A DNA stretch of 27,940 nt from Proteobacteria bacterium UBA2383. GTDB taxonomy: Bacteria; Pseudomonadota; Gammaproteobacteria; Competibacterales; Competibacteraceae. Every line of letters starts with the position of its first letter. Within the stretch, counting starts at the first letter, position 1. The translations under genes and the position numbers were made by a program. Positions 8,634 to 16,860 of the stretch are shown in pieces. Location of the stretch: contig DDST01000168.1 of assembly GCA_002343485.1 (NCBI GenBank), forward strand, positions 14,839 through 42,778, in the 5' to 3' direction. A model generated the notes under the pieces. The model searched no databases. It saw nothing but the letters and a program-made list of their open reading frames with translations, and was not told the DNA's origin.

Positions 8634-10494
8634 GAGGATGAATCCGAATGGTGCGCGTTGCTGGCGGGGGTTGCACAATTGCTTCGGGGGCGCACGTCTC
8701 GACGCACATATGACAGCCGGTGCAAGTATTGGCATCGATGCGGGCAAAAACCAGCTCCTTGGTCTTACCGCTCTTCGCAGTCACCGTTTCCCGGCGGGAA
8801 ACGGAAATGGCCGGACAACCTAGATCAATGCAGTTGCCGCAACCGGTGCATTTGTCCTCTAGCACTTCGTAAGATTTGAGGCGTTCGAAGCGGTCCGTAA
8901 GCGAGCAGGGACGGTTGGTAATGATAATCGAGGGTTCTTCCATTTTGGTTTCTTCCCGCACCAGCTTGACCATGGTGGGCAACTCGTAGGGATCGACCAT
9001 GCGGATACGTTCAGGGCGGACACCCAAAGCTTCGGCCAGTTTGGCGAAATCAACCCGCGGGGCAGGCAGGCCATGCAGATCCTGTCCGGTGCCGGGATTT
9101 TCCTGGCCGCCGGTCATGCCGACTGAACGGTTGTCGAGCAGTAGAACCGTCACATTGCCCCGGTTGTAGATCATGTTCAACAGCCCCTGCATGCCCATAT
9201 GCAGAAAGGTCGAATCACCGATCACCGCGACGATGTGTTTTTTCTCATCGGATTCTCCGCGCCCCTTGTCCATGCCGTGGGCCATGCTCAGCGAAGCGCC
9301 CATGCAGGTACAAGTATCCAGCGCATTCCAGGGGTGTCCGGCGCCTAGCGTGTAGCAACCGATGTCGCCAATGATATTGAGATTACGAATATGAGAGAGC
9401 GCGAAGTAGGGGCCAAGATGCGGGCAGGAAGCGCACATGGTTGGCGGCCGGGGAAAAACGCTGGATTGGGAACGAGCCGGAATTTCGTAGGGCTCGCCGA
9501 GCAGTGGCTTGATTGCTGGGCGCAGGACGCTGGGGGCGAGCTCGCCGAAACGAGGCAGCACATCCTTGCCACGCACGTTAAGGCCCGCGGCGCGGAGTTC
9601 GGTTTCCAGCAGAGGTTCGGTTTCCTCGACAACGGCCACGGTATCCACATCGCCAGCGAAGGCGCGAATCCGGTCTAGCGGCGCAGGGTGGCTGAAGCCA
9701 AGTTTGAAGACGGGGGCATTCGGGAACGTCTCGCGGACGTGCATGAACGCTGGGCCAGAGGTGACAAAGCCGATGCGCCGGTCGCTGCCCTTGAACACTT
9801 CGTTAAGGCCGCTCCTCTCGGAGACCGTGCGTAACATCCGGTCACGCTCATGCATGAGCGGCAGGCGGGGTTTGGCATTGGCCGGGGTCATCACCCAGCG
9901 CTGGGGATTTTTCTGGAAACCCGGAGCGTGATGCGCAATTCGTTCTCCGGAAAAAGTCACCATCGCCTTAACGTGGCAAACGCGCGTGGTCATACGGACG
10001 ATGACGGGCGTTTCATACTCTTCGGAGAGCGGGAAAGCCTGTTTGACCATCTCGTAGGCTTCCTGAGAATCGGCTGGCTCCAAAACCGGCATATGGCCAA
10101 AACGGCCCCAGTAGCGTGAATCTTGTTCATTTTGTGAAGAAGATAGCCCGACATCATCGGCGACCACAATGACCAGACCACCGGCGACACCGGCCAGCGA
10201 CTGAGTCATCAATGCATCGGAGGCCACATTCATCCCGACATGTTTCATGGCGGCCAAGGCGCGCGATCCGGCTAGAGAAGCGCCGATAGCGACTTCTACC
10301 GAGACTTTTTCATTCACGGACCATTCAGAATAGATATCGGGGTAGAGGGCGATATTTTCCAGGATTTCGGTGGCAGGGGTGCCAGGATAGGCAGCCGCGA
10401 CTCGGACACCGGCTTCCCAGGCCGCGCGGGCTACGGCTTCATTGCCGGACAGGAGATGGCGGCTTTCAGCCTGGGCATGCACCACGGCATTCAT
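8626..10494 (-). CDS. iorA: Indolepyruvate ferredoxin oxidoreductase alpha subunit IorA
   Basis: 622 residues. The order is a pyrimidine-binding domain (about 10-190, LLSGNEAVARAAWEAGVRVA), a transketolase C-like domain, then the TPP-binding domain (about 365-520: CPHLGPYFALS, GDIGCYTLG, GDSTFLHMGMQGLLN with the LLLDNRSVGMTGGQ metal-binding region). A C-terminal dicluster ferredoxin carries CTGCGNCIDLGCP and CTGCHMCVETCAP. These are the features of IorA from anaerobes. It is oxygen-sensitive chemistry consistent with an anaerobic lifestyle. First gene of the minus-strand operon; a TAAAAT -10-like hexamer lies at 10570-10575 on the minus strand but has no convincing -35. The usual CoA-ligase companion (paaK) is absent here. 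Confidence 0.92.
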   Translation of the reverse strand: MNAVVHAQAESRHLLSGNEAVARAAWEAGVRVAAAYPGTPATEILENIALYPDIYSEWSVNEKVSVEVAIGASLAGSRALAAMKHVGMNVASDALMTQSLAGVAGGLVIVVADDVGLSSSQNEQDSRYWGRFGHMPVLEPADSQEAYEMVKQAFPLSEEYETPVIVRMTTRVCHVKAMVTFSGERIAHHAPGFQKNPQRWVMTPANAKPRLPLMHERDRMLRTVSERSGLNEVFKGSDRRIGFVTSGPAFMHVRETFPNAPVFKLGFSHPAPLDRIRAFAGDVDTVAVVEETEPLLETELRAAGLNVRGKDVLPRFGELAPSVLRPAIKPLLGEPYEIPARSQSSVFPRPPTMCASCPHLGPYFALSHIRNLNIIGDIGCYTLGAGHPWNALDTCTCMGASLSMAHGMDKGRGESDEKKHIVAVIGDSTFLHMGMQGLLNMIYNRGNVTVLLLDNRSVGMTGGQENPGTGQDLHGLPAPRVDFAKLAEALGVRPERIRMVDPYELPTMVKLVREETKMEEPSIIITNRPCSLTDRFERLKSYEVLEDKCTGCGNCIDLGCPAISVSRRETVTAKSGKTKELVFARIDANTCTGCHMCVETCAPEAIVQPPPATRTIRIHPHD

Positions 10495-10600
10495 GATAGG
10501 ACGGACCTCGTTGATGCGAACAGATAGAGAGAGATGGGCTTTGCGCCTGCTGGTTGTGCAAATTTTTAGATTTTAGCCATTCTTAAAATAAGAGGATAGG

Positions 10601-10624
10601 AAAAACGCGCCTGATTTTCAGGCG
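10601..10624 (-). terminator. Rho-independent terminator of the hemerythrin operon
   Basis: Read on the minus strand, CGCCTGA and TCAGGCG form a 7-bp stem with a 3-base loop (10624-10608), followed by CG and five T residues. It lies 33 bp past the stop of the 12-TM membrane protein gene and upstream of iorA. It therefore separates the hemerythrin/DUF2249/membrane-protein operon from the ior-liv operon. On the plus strand the stem is followed by A residues, so it would act in one direction only. Confidence 0.75.
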
Positions 10625-10656
10625 AAAAGTATGAGATCGGCTTTTTGCAGGGTTGG

Positions 10657-11943
10657 TTAGCGATCTTCACACAGCGTTCGACGATAAATCCGCCATACGC
10701 TAAAGAGATTCATGCCTAACCAGGCACCAGTAATGCCTAAGGCGAGCGCAGCGGGGTAGAAAAACAAGGCAGGGTAAAGAGCGGCGGTCAATAGCAGCAA
10801 TAATGCCGTCAGGTAGGCTAAAAACTGTTGGCGGATATGAGCTTCTGGTAATAATCGTTTCATGTTTGGCGGTTTCCGCTGGCCAAGCAGTTGCGCCTGC
10901 AAGTGAAACCAGGCTAGAAACGGCACAATTTTGTATAACATGCCATTGATCACCGCAATGGCAAAGCCGAAAATCAGCATGATCCCCATGAGCCATTCAA
11001 GGTGCGGGGTTTGCGCCCATCCGGGAACAAGCGGTGTCAGCAGCCACAGTGCTGCGCTCGCCAATAAGCTAACCATGCTGACTCGCCAATAGATCAATGT
11101 AGGATCGCCAATTTTGCGCTGGCGCCGGTTGAGCAGAATGAGCGTTCTGATGGCAAAAATGCTCAACCCCATTGCGAGCGCCGCTTCAACCCAAATTGCC
11201 ATCGCCTTCCAATTGGCCAGAATCAATACGGACTCTGCAATTAGCAGAGCTATCATCAGTGGCGCAAACCATTGACTTAAGCGTTGCGAGTAGGGCGGTG
11301 TCATCTGGAACATCGGCACGACGTGATAGGCAACGCCTGCTACCAGCAGTGTTGTCCAGCCAGCAAGTCCCCAGACCGCATGCAGATTGGTTAAAGATAC
11401 GATTGGCAGACTCAATCGGCCCCAGCCAAAATAACCTCCCAGCAGCAACCCCAGTATGACCGTCATCAGTAATGCCCCCAGCGCGCAGCGCAATGCGATC
11501 ACGGTGTCCGTGACCAGCGGTACGCGCCAGACGGCAAGATGAAAAGCGGCTAAGGCAACGCCAAACCCCAGGCTAAGCAGCCCAAAGGCAATTTGGAATC
11601 CGATCGGACCGCCGCCGAGGAATGCGCCCGCCAGAGCGAACGTCCCCAGCGTTAGAGGGAGGTGAATCAGGGCCGCCGTCAGCCTGGGGCGCGGCACGGT
11701 CACCCCGACGGCAACCGGCAGAATTTGGAGTAACGCCCCCAGCATGACGTGGGCCATAAAGCCGAGAACGAATAGATGGGTGAGCGCCAGGGCCGCTGGC
11801 AGCCAGCGGCTCGCAAAAATTCCCGGACCTTCCCAGAGTAGCAAGGCTGCGGCCAGAACCAAGAACCATGGCGCCGTCAGGAAAAACCGCAGCGGGACGC
11901 TGAACGGCGGCGCTTGCTCAAAGGATAATCCAGGCAAGTTCAT
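10657..11943 (-). CDS. 12-TM membrane protein of denitrification locus, His-rich helices
   Basis: 428 residues with roughly twelve hydrophobic segments. Histidines recur in or near helices: LTHLFVLGFMAHVMLG, NLHAVWGLAG, VAGVAYHVVPMF and FLAWFHLQAQL. Such placement suggests haem or metal ligation, as in NnrS proteins or the haem-copper-oxidase subunit I fold. The NnrS signatures (WHAHEM, GHTGR) that are present in the separate nnrS gene of this window are missing here, so I do not call it NnrS. The start ATG overlaps the stop of the DUF2249 gene by 4 bp (ATGA), and a terminator follows. Placement next to norCB and behind an Fnr/Dnr site points to NO or anaerobic respiration. Function unknown. 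Confidence 0.8.
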   Translation of the reverse strand: MNLPGLSFEQAPPFSVPLRFFLTAPWFLVLAAALLLWEGPGIFASRWLPAALALTHLFVLGFMAHVMLGALLQILPVAVGVTVPRPRLTAALIHLPLTLGTFALAGAFLGGGPIGFQIAFGLLSLGFGVALAAFHLAVWRVPLVTDTVIALRCALGALLMTVILGLLLGGYFGWGRLSLPIVSLTNLHAVWGLAGWTTLLVAGVAYHVVPMFQMTPPYSQRLSQWFAPLMIALLIAESVLILANWKAMAIWVEAALAMGLSIFAIRTLILLNRRQRKIGDPTLIYWRVSMVSLLASAALWLLTPLVPGWAQTPHLEWLMGIMLIFGFAIAVINGMLYKIVPFLAWFHLQAQLLGQRKPPNMKRLLPEAHIRQQFLAYLTALLLLLTAALYPALFFYPAALALGITGAWLGMNLFSVWRIYRRTLCEDR

Positions 11944-12164
11944 GACGCTGAGATCAGGATTTCAAAGCCGCCTTCTGCTAGCGGTGCCGTTTCGTAGCGG
12001 TAGTGATAGCGGCTCAATAGGTCATAGAGCGGGTAGGGCTGGCGATGAATCAGAAACCGGATACGCTGTCCTGGCTGTAAAACATCCAGCGCTGCGACCA
12101 CGCGCTCCATTGGCTCAGGAGGTTCCAAACCACGCCCGTCGACCACCATATCCGGCGCATTCAT
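11940..12164 (-). CDS. DUF2249 (TusA/SirA-like) small protein
   Basis: 74 residues. The pattern DGRGLEPPEPMERVVAALDV followed by LQPGQRIRFLIHRQPYPLYDLL matches DUF2249 proteins, small cytosolic proteins with a TusA/SirA-like alpha-beta fold. The usual TusA cysteine of the CPxP motif is replaced by GLEPPEP, so sulfur transfer is unlikely. Both ends overlap neighbours by 4 bp (ATGA at 12161-12164 and at 11940-11943), giving tight translational coupling with hemerythrin upstream and the 12-TM protein downstream. DUF2249 and hemerythrin genes commonly co-occur in denitrifiers. The biochemical role is not established to my knowledge. Confidence 0.82.
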   Translation of the reverse strand: MNAPDMVVDGRGLEPPEPMERVVAALDVLQPGQRIRFLIHRQPYPLYDLLSRYHYRYETAPLAEGGFEILISAS

Positions 12165-12613
12165 ACCGGCGAATCCTCCTGAAGTTCGCGCATGGCCTGA
12201 ATCACAGCATCGCCGCTGTTTTCCAGGAACCGGTCGCTCATCGGGTATAGCATCTGTTCTTCCTTAATATTGTGCTGCTGCATCAGAATCAGCAGCGTTT
12301 CCGCTTCGCCGAGATATTCCTCCAGATCGTCTGTTGCTAATGCTGCAGCCATCGCTGCAAGCACATCGCGCATTTGCTGATGTTCCAGACGCATGACCCG
12401 GGTCGGCCCCATGGTGTTTCCGCTTGCCTCTTCAAAGGCAGGAAATAGCGCCTGTTCCTCCATAGCAAAATGGTGTGTCATTGCTGTATGGAATGCCTGA
12501 AACCGGCTGCGGCTGGCCACTAAATCGCCGTTATCAACGGCTTCTTCGGCAGCGGCAAACAATTCATCGCAATGGCGATGGCCGTCGCTCATGAAACGCG
12601 TGATTTGACCCAT
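12161..12613 (-). CDS. Hemerythrin HHE domain protein
   Basis: 150 residues forming the four-helix hemerythrin-like bundle. Candidate iron ligands are His12/His14 (SDGHRHCDE), HHFAMEEQALFPAFEE in helix 2, LEHQQM in helix 3 and QQHNIKEEQMLYP in helix 4. These match the H...HxxxE...H...HxxxE pattern of a diiron site. A Shine-Dalgarno AGGAAAG precedes ATG 12613. The gene is divergent from norC across an Fnr/Dnr palindrome and leads the hemerythrin-DUF2249-12TM operon. Family members bind O2 or NO, or help repair Fe-S centres under nitrosative stress (compare YtfE/RIC). A role in NO handling is inferred from context. Confidence 0.88.
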   Translation of the reverse strand: MGQITRFMSDGHRHCDELFAAAEEAVDNGDLVASRSRFQAFHTAMTHHFAMEEQALFPAFEEASGNTMGPTRVMRLEHQQMRDVLAAMAAALATDDLEEYLGEAETLLILMQQHNIKEEQMLYPMSDRFLENSGDAVIQAMRELQEDSPV

Positions 12614-12667
12614 CGATGCTTTCCTGTGGCATAAAATTTAGTTTAAGAATGCCGGTAGCAATAGCAA

Positions 12668-12693
12668 CATTCCTTGATCCAGATCAAGGAATG
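12668..12693. promoter_or_regulatory. Perfect Fnr/Dnr-type operator between hemerythrin operon and norC
   Basis: The core TTGAT-CCAG-ATCAA (12674-12687) is an exact match to the Fnr/Dnr consensus TTGAT-N4-ATCAA. The symmetry extends outward to give perfect 11-bp arms, CATTCCTTGAT (12668-12678) and ATCAAGGAATG (12683-12693). Its centre is 99 bp upstream of norC and 67 bp upstream of the hemerythrin gene. The window's own regulator at 23281 carries an ETLSR recognition helix suited to this sequence, so self-contained control is plausible. Confidence 0.88.
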
Positions 12694-12709
12694 CCTCCTC
12701 TCATTTCGC

Positions 12710-12722
12710 AACAATCTGTGCA
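12710..12722 (+). promoter_or_regulatory. Candidate -10 and start of the nor promoter
   Basis: AACAAT at 12710-12715 matches TATAAT at four of six positions. A transcription start near 12722 would place the Fnr/Dnr palindrome centre (12680.5) at about -41.5, the canonical class II activator position. The geometry fits, but the hexamer is weak and the start is unmeasured. Confidence 0.4.
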
Positions 12723-12779
12723 TCGCTAGCCGTCAACACGGTGATTATCTGGGCGCGACTCTTGAGGAGACCAGAGGAA

Positions 12780-13205
12780 ATGAGCGCAACCTTCACGAAG
12801 GCCATGGCCCGAAATGTGTTTTATGGTGGAACTGTGTTTTCCATCTTACTGTTTCTGGCGCTGACCTTTCACACGAACTGGAAAATTCCACAACGCACAC
12901 CTACTGAGACTCCTTCGCTGGAGGTGGCTCGCGGTAAGCTCTTATGGGAAACCCGTAATTGTATTGGCTGCCACACCTTGCTGGGTGAGGGCGCCTATTT
13001 TGCACCGGAACTGGGCAATGTTTATCAGCGGCGCGGTCCGGAATTCATCAAAATCTGGATCAAGGCACAGCCCACCAAAGTTCCTGGCCGCCGGCAGATG
13101 CCGCAATTCCATTTTACCGAGCAGCAGTTAGATGACTTGGTGGCTTTCCTGAAATGGACCTCGGAAATCAATACTGAAAATTGGCCACCGAATATCCAGG
13201 GCTGA
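12780..13205 (+). CDS. norC: Nitric oxide reductase cytochrome c subunit NorC
   Basis: 141 residues from ATG 12780 (MSATFTKAMA), chosen because GAGGAGACCAGAGGA lies just upstream. An in-frame codon at 12741 would only add non-conserved residues. One N-terminal membrane anchor (about 13-32) is followed by a periplasmic cytochrome c domain with haem motif CIGCH (61-65) and axial Met107 in RRQMPQF. It passes electrons to NorB for 2 NO to N2O reduction. First gene of the nor operon, with an Fnr/Dnr site upstream and norB 34 bp downstream. Confidence 0.95.
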   Translation: MSATFTKAMARNVFYGGTVFSILLFLALTFHTNWKIPQRTPTETPSLEVARGKLLWETRNCIGCHTLLGEGAYFAPELGNVYQRRGPEFIKIWIKAQPTKVPGRRQMPQFHFTEQQLDDLVAFLKWTSEINTENWPPNIQG

Positions 13206-13239
13206 TGACGGTTCTGGCATCGACAACGAGGAAAGATTG

Positions 13240-14649
13240 ATGCAATTGCAATACAAATCTCAGGCAGTGGCCAAACCGTATTTTATTGCCGCCATCGCTT
13301 TGTTCGCCGGGCAAATTCTGTTTGGCCTGATTTTGGGCCTGCAATATGTGATCGGTGACTTTTTGTTCCCGGCGATTCCCTTCAATGTTGCCCGTATGGT
13401 TCACACTAATCTGCTGATCGTCTGGCTGTTATTCGGTTTTATGGGCGCCGCCTATTACCTGGTGCCCGAGGAAACGGAAACTGAATTGCACAGTCCGTTG
13501 CTGGCGCATGTGCTGTTCTGGGTCTTCCTGATTGCGGGGGTGTTGACCGTAGCGGGTTATCTGGCCGTACCTTACGCCACGTTGGCGGAACTCACCGGTA
13601 ATGAACTATTGGAAACCATGGGCCGCGAGTTCCTGGAACAACCGCTCCCTACCAAACTCGGCATTGTCGTAGTGGCGCTGGCCTTCCTCTATAACATTGG
13701 CATGACCCTTCTCAAAGGACGCAAGACCGCAATTACCTTAATTCTGTTGATGGGTTTGATCGGTCTGGCAGTGCTGTTCCTATTCGCTTTCTACAATCCG
13801 TCCAATCTGGTGAAAGACAAGTATTTCTGGTGGTGGGTAGTGCATCTGTGGGTCGAAGGCGTGTGGGAATTGATTCTGGGCGCGATTCTCGGCTTCGTAT
13901 TGCTCAAGATCACCGGCGTGGACCGTGAAGTGATCGAGAAATGGCTGTATGTGATCATTACCCTAACCCTGGTCACCGGTATCATCGGCACCGGTCATCA
14001 TTATTACTGGATTGGCCCCCCTGGTTATTGGCAATGGTGGGGTTCGGTGTTCTCAGCGCTGGAGCCGATTCCATTCTTCGCCTTGACCATATTCTGTTTC
14101 AACATGGTCAATCGCCGCCGTCGCCAGCATCCCAACAAAGCCGCGACGCTCTGGGCGTTAGGCACGGGGGTCATGGCTTTCCTCGGTGCAGGCGTATGGG
14201 GCTTCTTGCATACCCTGGCCCCCGTCAATTACTACACCCATGGTACTCAGATTACCGCTGCACATGGCCACATGGCATTCTATGGCGCGTATGTGATGGT
14301 GGTGCTGACCATGATTTCTTACGCCATGCCGATCCTTCGCGGGCGCGAAGTCAACCCGGAACGTTCACAGGTGCTAGAGATGTGGAGCTTCTGGTTGATG
14401 ACGGTGTCGATGGTGTTCATTACCCTGTTCCTGACCGCTGCCGGTATCCTGCAAGTGTGGTTACAACGCATCATTCCCAACCCGCAACCGTTCATGGCGG
14501 TGCAGGACCAGCTAGCGATGTTTTACTGGATGCGCTGGCTGGCTGGCGTGGTGTTCTTCGCCGGGCTGGCTGTGTACCTTTACAGCTTCTTTGCTAAGGA
14601 CAAGCCAGAGGCCATTGAAGCTGGCGAGGCGCACCCATCTGTGACGTAA
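13240..14649 (+). CDS. norB: Nitric oxide reductase catalytic subunit NorB
   Basis: 469 residues from ATG 13240, preceded by GAGGAAAG. A TTG one codon upstream is less likely as the start. Twelve membrane helices of the haem-copper-oxidase superfamily are present. MVHTNLL (His55) is a ligand of low-spin haem b. VVHLWVEGVWE supplies the first FeB His and the catalytic-site glutamates, TGHHYYWIG the other two FeB histidines, and AAHGHMAFYGAY the His ligands of haem b3 and haem b. All key residues are present and the length is normal for cNOR, so an active enzyme is expected in the inner membrane with NorC. Confidence 0.96.
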   Translation: MQLQYKSQAVAKPYFIAAIALFAGQILFGLILGLQYVIGDFLFPAIPFNVARMVHTNLLIVWLLFGFMGAAYYLVPEETETELHSPLLAHVLFWVFLIAGVLTVAGYLAVPYATLAELTGNELLETMGREFLEQPLPTKLGIVVVALAFLYNIGMTLLKGRKTAITLILLMGLIGLAVLFLFAFYNPSNLVKDKYFWWWVVHLWVEGVWELILGAILGFVLLKITGVDREVIEKWLYVIITLTLVTGIIGTGHHYYWIGPPGYWQWWGSVFSALEPIPFFALTIFCFNMVNRRRRQHPNKAATLWALGTGVMAFLGAGVWGFLHTLAPVNYYTHGTQITAAHGHMAFYGAYVMVVLTMISYAMPILRGREVNPERSQVLEMWSFWLMTVSMVFITLFLTAAGILQVWLQRIIPNPQPFMAVQDQLAMFYWMRWLAGVVFFAGLAVYLYSFFAKDKPEAIEAGEAHPSVT

Positions 14650-14667
14650 TCTGCTCTTTGGAATCTT

Positions 14668-15447
14668 ATGCCGGCCATCCCTTACTACGAAGCTTTTGGT
14701 GACGAGTGCACGGTCTTCGAGGCCGCTTGGCGTCATCGCTTGCCCCTATTGATCAAGGGCCCAACCGGTTGTGGTAAAACCCGCTTTGTCGCCCACATGG
14801 CGGCACGGCTGGGGCTGCCATTGCACACGGTTGCCTGCCATGACGATCTATCCGCTGCGGATTTAGTCGGACGGCACCTGCTGCAAAGCGGAGCGACCAT
14901 TTGGTGCGATGGGCCGCTGACGCGAGCGGTGCGTGAAGGTGGCGTCTGCTATTTGGATGAAGTCGTGGAAGCGCGTAAGGATACGACGGTGGTCTTGCAT
15001 CCACTCGCCGACGACCGGCGAGTGCTGCCGGTCGAGCGCACCGGTGAAGTGTTGATCGCACCACCCTCGTTCATGCTGGTGGTGTCCTACAATCCGGGCT
15101 ATCAAAGCCTGCTGAAAAGCCTGAAGCCTTCGACCCGTCAGCGTTTTATCGCGCTACGCTTTGATTTTCCGGGCCCGGAACACGAGCGAGCGATCCTTAC
15201 CGGTGAAACCGGTTGTGATGCCACGATAGCCGAATCGCTGGTTCAATTAGCGTGCGCCTTTCGCGCCCTCAAGGAGCATGATCTGGACGAAGTGCCCAGT
15301 ACGCGCCTGCTGGTGTATGCCGCACAGTTGATCCACGGGGGCATGGATCGCGTTACCGCCTGCCGGGTGGCGCTGGTGGAAGCGCTGACCGATGATGAAA
15401 CGACGGCTGCTGCATTGCTGGAGGTCGTGAATGCCCGTTTCGCCTGA
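14668..15447 (+). CDS. norQ: NorQ AAA+ ATPase for nitric oxide reductase maturation
   Basis: 259 residues of the CbbQ/NirQ/NorQ branch of MoxR AAA+ ATPases. Walker A is GPTGCGKTRFV (about 31-41), Walker B is VCYLDEVVEARKD, and the sensor 1 region is LVVSYNPGYQSLLKSLKPS. It works with the von Willebrand protein NorD to insert or activate the non-haem FeB of NorB. It begins 18 bp after norB. Its end overlaps the next gene by 17 bp. Confidence 0.93.
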   Translation: MPAIPYYEAFGDECTVFEAAWRHRLPLLIKGPTGCGKTRFVAHMAARLGLPLHTVACHDDLSAADLVGRHLLQSGATIWCDGPLTRAVREGGVCYLDEVVEARKDTTVVLHPLADDRRVLPVERTGEVLIAPPSFMLVVSYNPGYQSLLKSLKPSTRQRFIALRFDFPGPEHERAILTGETGCDATIAESLVQLACAFRALKEHDLDEVPSTRLLVYAAQLIHGGMDRVTACRVALVEALTDDETTAAALLEVVNARFA

Positions 15448-15841
15448 CCCGTCAGCGATCGAGGAGATGCCGTTGCCCGGTCAAGGATTAGCGGTTGCAG
15501 CGGAGTCGCTGTATCTCATCAATTTGCTGCTACTCCCTGGTCTGGCTTTCTTGGCTTTGTTGTGGTTGTATCAGCGGCATCGCGCTACTGCGCCGCCGCT
15601 GGCACGTCAGCATTTACGGCAAACACTGTCGGCCAGCCTGTGGGCCGGCGTGTTATTGATTATCGCCAATCTGCTGATCCTTATCTTGGGCGGTTATGAC
15701 AAAGCCTCAATCTGGGTAATGGTCATTCTCTATTTCACGACCGTTCACGCCACGCTGGTGATGCTGGGCATTCTAGGTCTGGCACGAGCGCTCGCGGGAC
15801 AGCCCTACGCCTATCCTCTCGTTGGAAAGCTGCTGCCATGA
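15431..15841 (+). CDS. Three-TM membrane protein within nor cluster
   Basis: 136 residues with three predicted membrane helices (about 27-47, 67-87, 93-119) and no Cys or obvious catalytic motif. It is not NorE, whose cytochrome-oxidase-III-like sequence is different. It overlaps norQ by 17 bp and the polyferredoxin gene by 4 bp (ATGA), so it is translated as part of the operon. A role in assembling or supplying NorBC is inferred from position only. Confidence 0.8.
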   Translation: MPVSPDPSAIEEMPLPGQGLAVAAESLYLINLLLLPGLAFLALLWLYQRHRATAPPLARQHLRQTLSASLWAGVLLIIANLLILILGGYDKASIWVMVILYFTTVHATLVMLGILGLARALAGQPYAYPLVGKLLP

Positions 15842-16848
15842 CCACCTTTCAACGCCAACGCATCCTTTATCAGGGCGGGTTTTTTATCTTGTTCATGTTC
15901 GCACCACTCTTCGACTTGCTACGCTTCGACCTGATCGCGGGGCATTTAATCGTGTTTGGAGTGCCGTGGACCTTGGGGCTGGAAGACTATCTGGCTGGGC
16001 GAATCAGCAATCAGCAAATGACGCTCAATATCCTGTTGCGGGTGATCGCCCCGGTGCTGCTGCTGGCAGGCATTTTTCTCGGTATCGCCTGGCGTTGGGG
16101 CCGGTTGTACTGTGGCTGGCTGTGTCCGCATTTCTCAGTGGTAGAGACGATCAATCAGCTGGTACGCAAAGCCAGTGGCAAACAGAGCCTCTGGGATAAG
16201 AAACCCGGACCCGCTTGCCGCCCGGACGGTACTCCCGCTTGGCCGGATCGCCGTTACTGGTGGCTGGCGATTCCCTTTGCACTGGCGTTCGCCTTCTTAT
16301 GGGCGGTGGTGTTGCTAACCTATTTGCTTCCGCCGGTCGAGATCTACAGCAATCTGTTTCACCAGACCCTAACCCGCAACCAGGCGCTGTTCATCGGCGT
16401 AGCCACCTTTCTACTGTTCCTGGAATTCACCTTTGCCCGGCATCTGTTCTGCCGCTACGCCTGTGCGGTGGGGATGTTTCAAAGTCTGGCGTGGATGACG
16501 AACCGCCAGGCGATGGTAGTAGGCTATCAGCGGGAACGCGCCCGCGACTGCGTGGATTGTGCGTCCTTCTGTGACCACGCCTGCCCGATGCGTCTCAAAC
16601 CGCGAAACATCAAGCGGCTGATGTTCGCCTGTACGCAATGCGGGCAGTGCATCGATGCTTGTGAGACCGTGCAGCGCGATAATCCCGGCGGCCGTCTATT
16701 GAATTGGATTGCTGGACCGCAAGCATTGCAAACCGATGGTTCGCAGGGTTTGCTGGCCGGTGAAACGGTTACAATCAGTAAACGCGCGATTGCACCCAAG
16801 CCCGTGGACCTGAATAAGGTAGTGCCCACCGGCTGTGGGTTGAATTGA
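15838..16848 (+). CDS. Membrane polyferredoxin of NapH/CcoG/NosR type in nor operon
   Basis: 336 residues. Membrane helices lie at about 12-30, 64-84, 142-163 and 183-200. Cys motifs are CGWLCP (92-97), FCRYACAVG (204-212), and a dicluster [4Fe-4S] ferredoxin region with CVDCASFCDHACP (238-250) and CTQCGQCIDAC (265-275). The CxxxCP pairs after membrane helices are shared by NapH, NosR and CcoG/RdxA. The C-terminal Ig-like domain of CcoG is missing, so it is closer in size to NapH. It may move electrons from quinol or across the membrane, or help metal reduction during NorB maturation; both are inference. Coupled by ATGA to the preceding membrane protein, and 12 bp before norD. Confidence 0.85.
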   Translation: MTTFQRQRILYQGGFFILFMFAPLFDLLRFDLIAGHLIVFGVPWTLGLEDYLAGRISNQQMTLNILLRVIAPVLLLAGIFLGIAWRWGRLYCGWLCPHFSVVETINQLVRKASGKQSLWDKKPGPACRPDGTPAWPDRRYWWLAIPFALAFAFLWAVVLLTYLLPPVEIYSNLFHQTLTRNQALFIGVATFLLFLEFTFARHLFCRYACAVGMFQSLAWMTNRQAMVVGYQRERARDCVDCASFCDHACPMRLKPRNIKRLMFACTQCGQCIDACETVQRDNPGGRLLNWIAGPQALQTDGSQGLLAGETVTISKRAIAPKPVDLNKVVPTGCGLN

Positions 16849-16860
16849 CCCCCGAAAGCT

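Noticed and set aside
8634..8747. 38-codon N-terminal extension of IorB
   Set aside because: It overlaps the ferredoxin-domain codons of iorA, and the conserved IorB sequence begins at ATG 8633.
10657..11943. Calling the 12-TM protein NnrS
   Set aside because: It lacks the WHAHEM and GHTGR signatures that are present in the real nnrS at 21445-22617.
13941..14597. 218-codon plus-strand frame inside norB
   Set aside because: Out-of-frame shadow of norB, which keeps all haem and FeB ligands.
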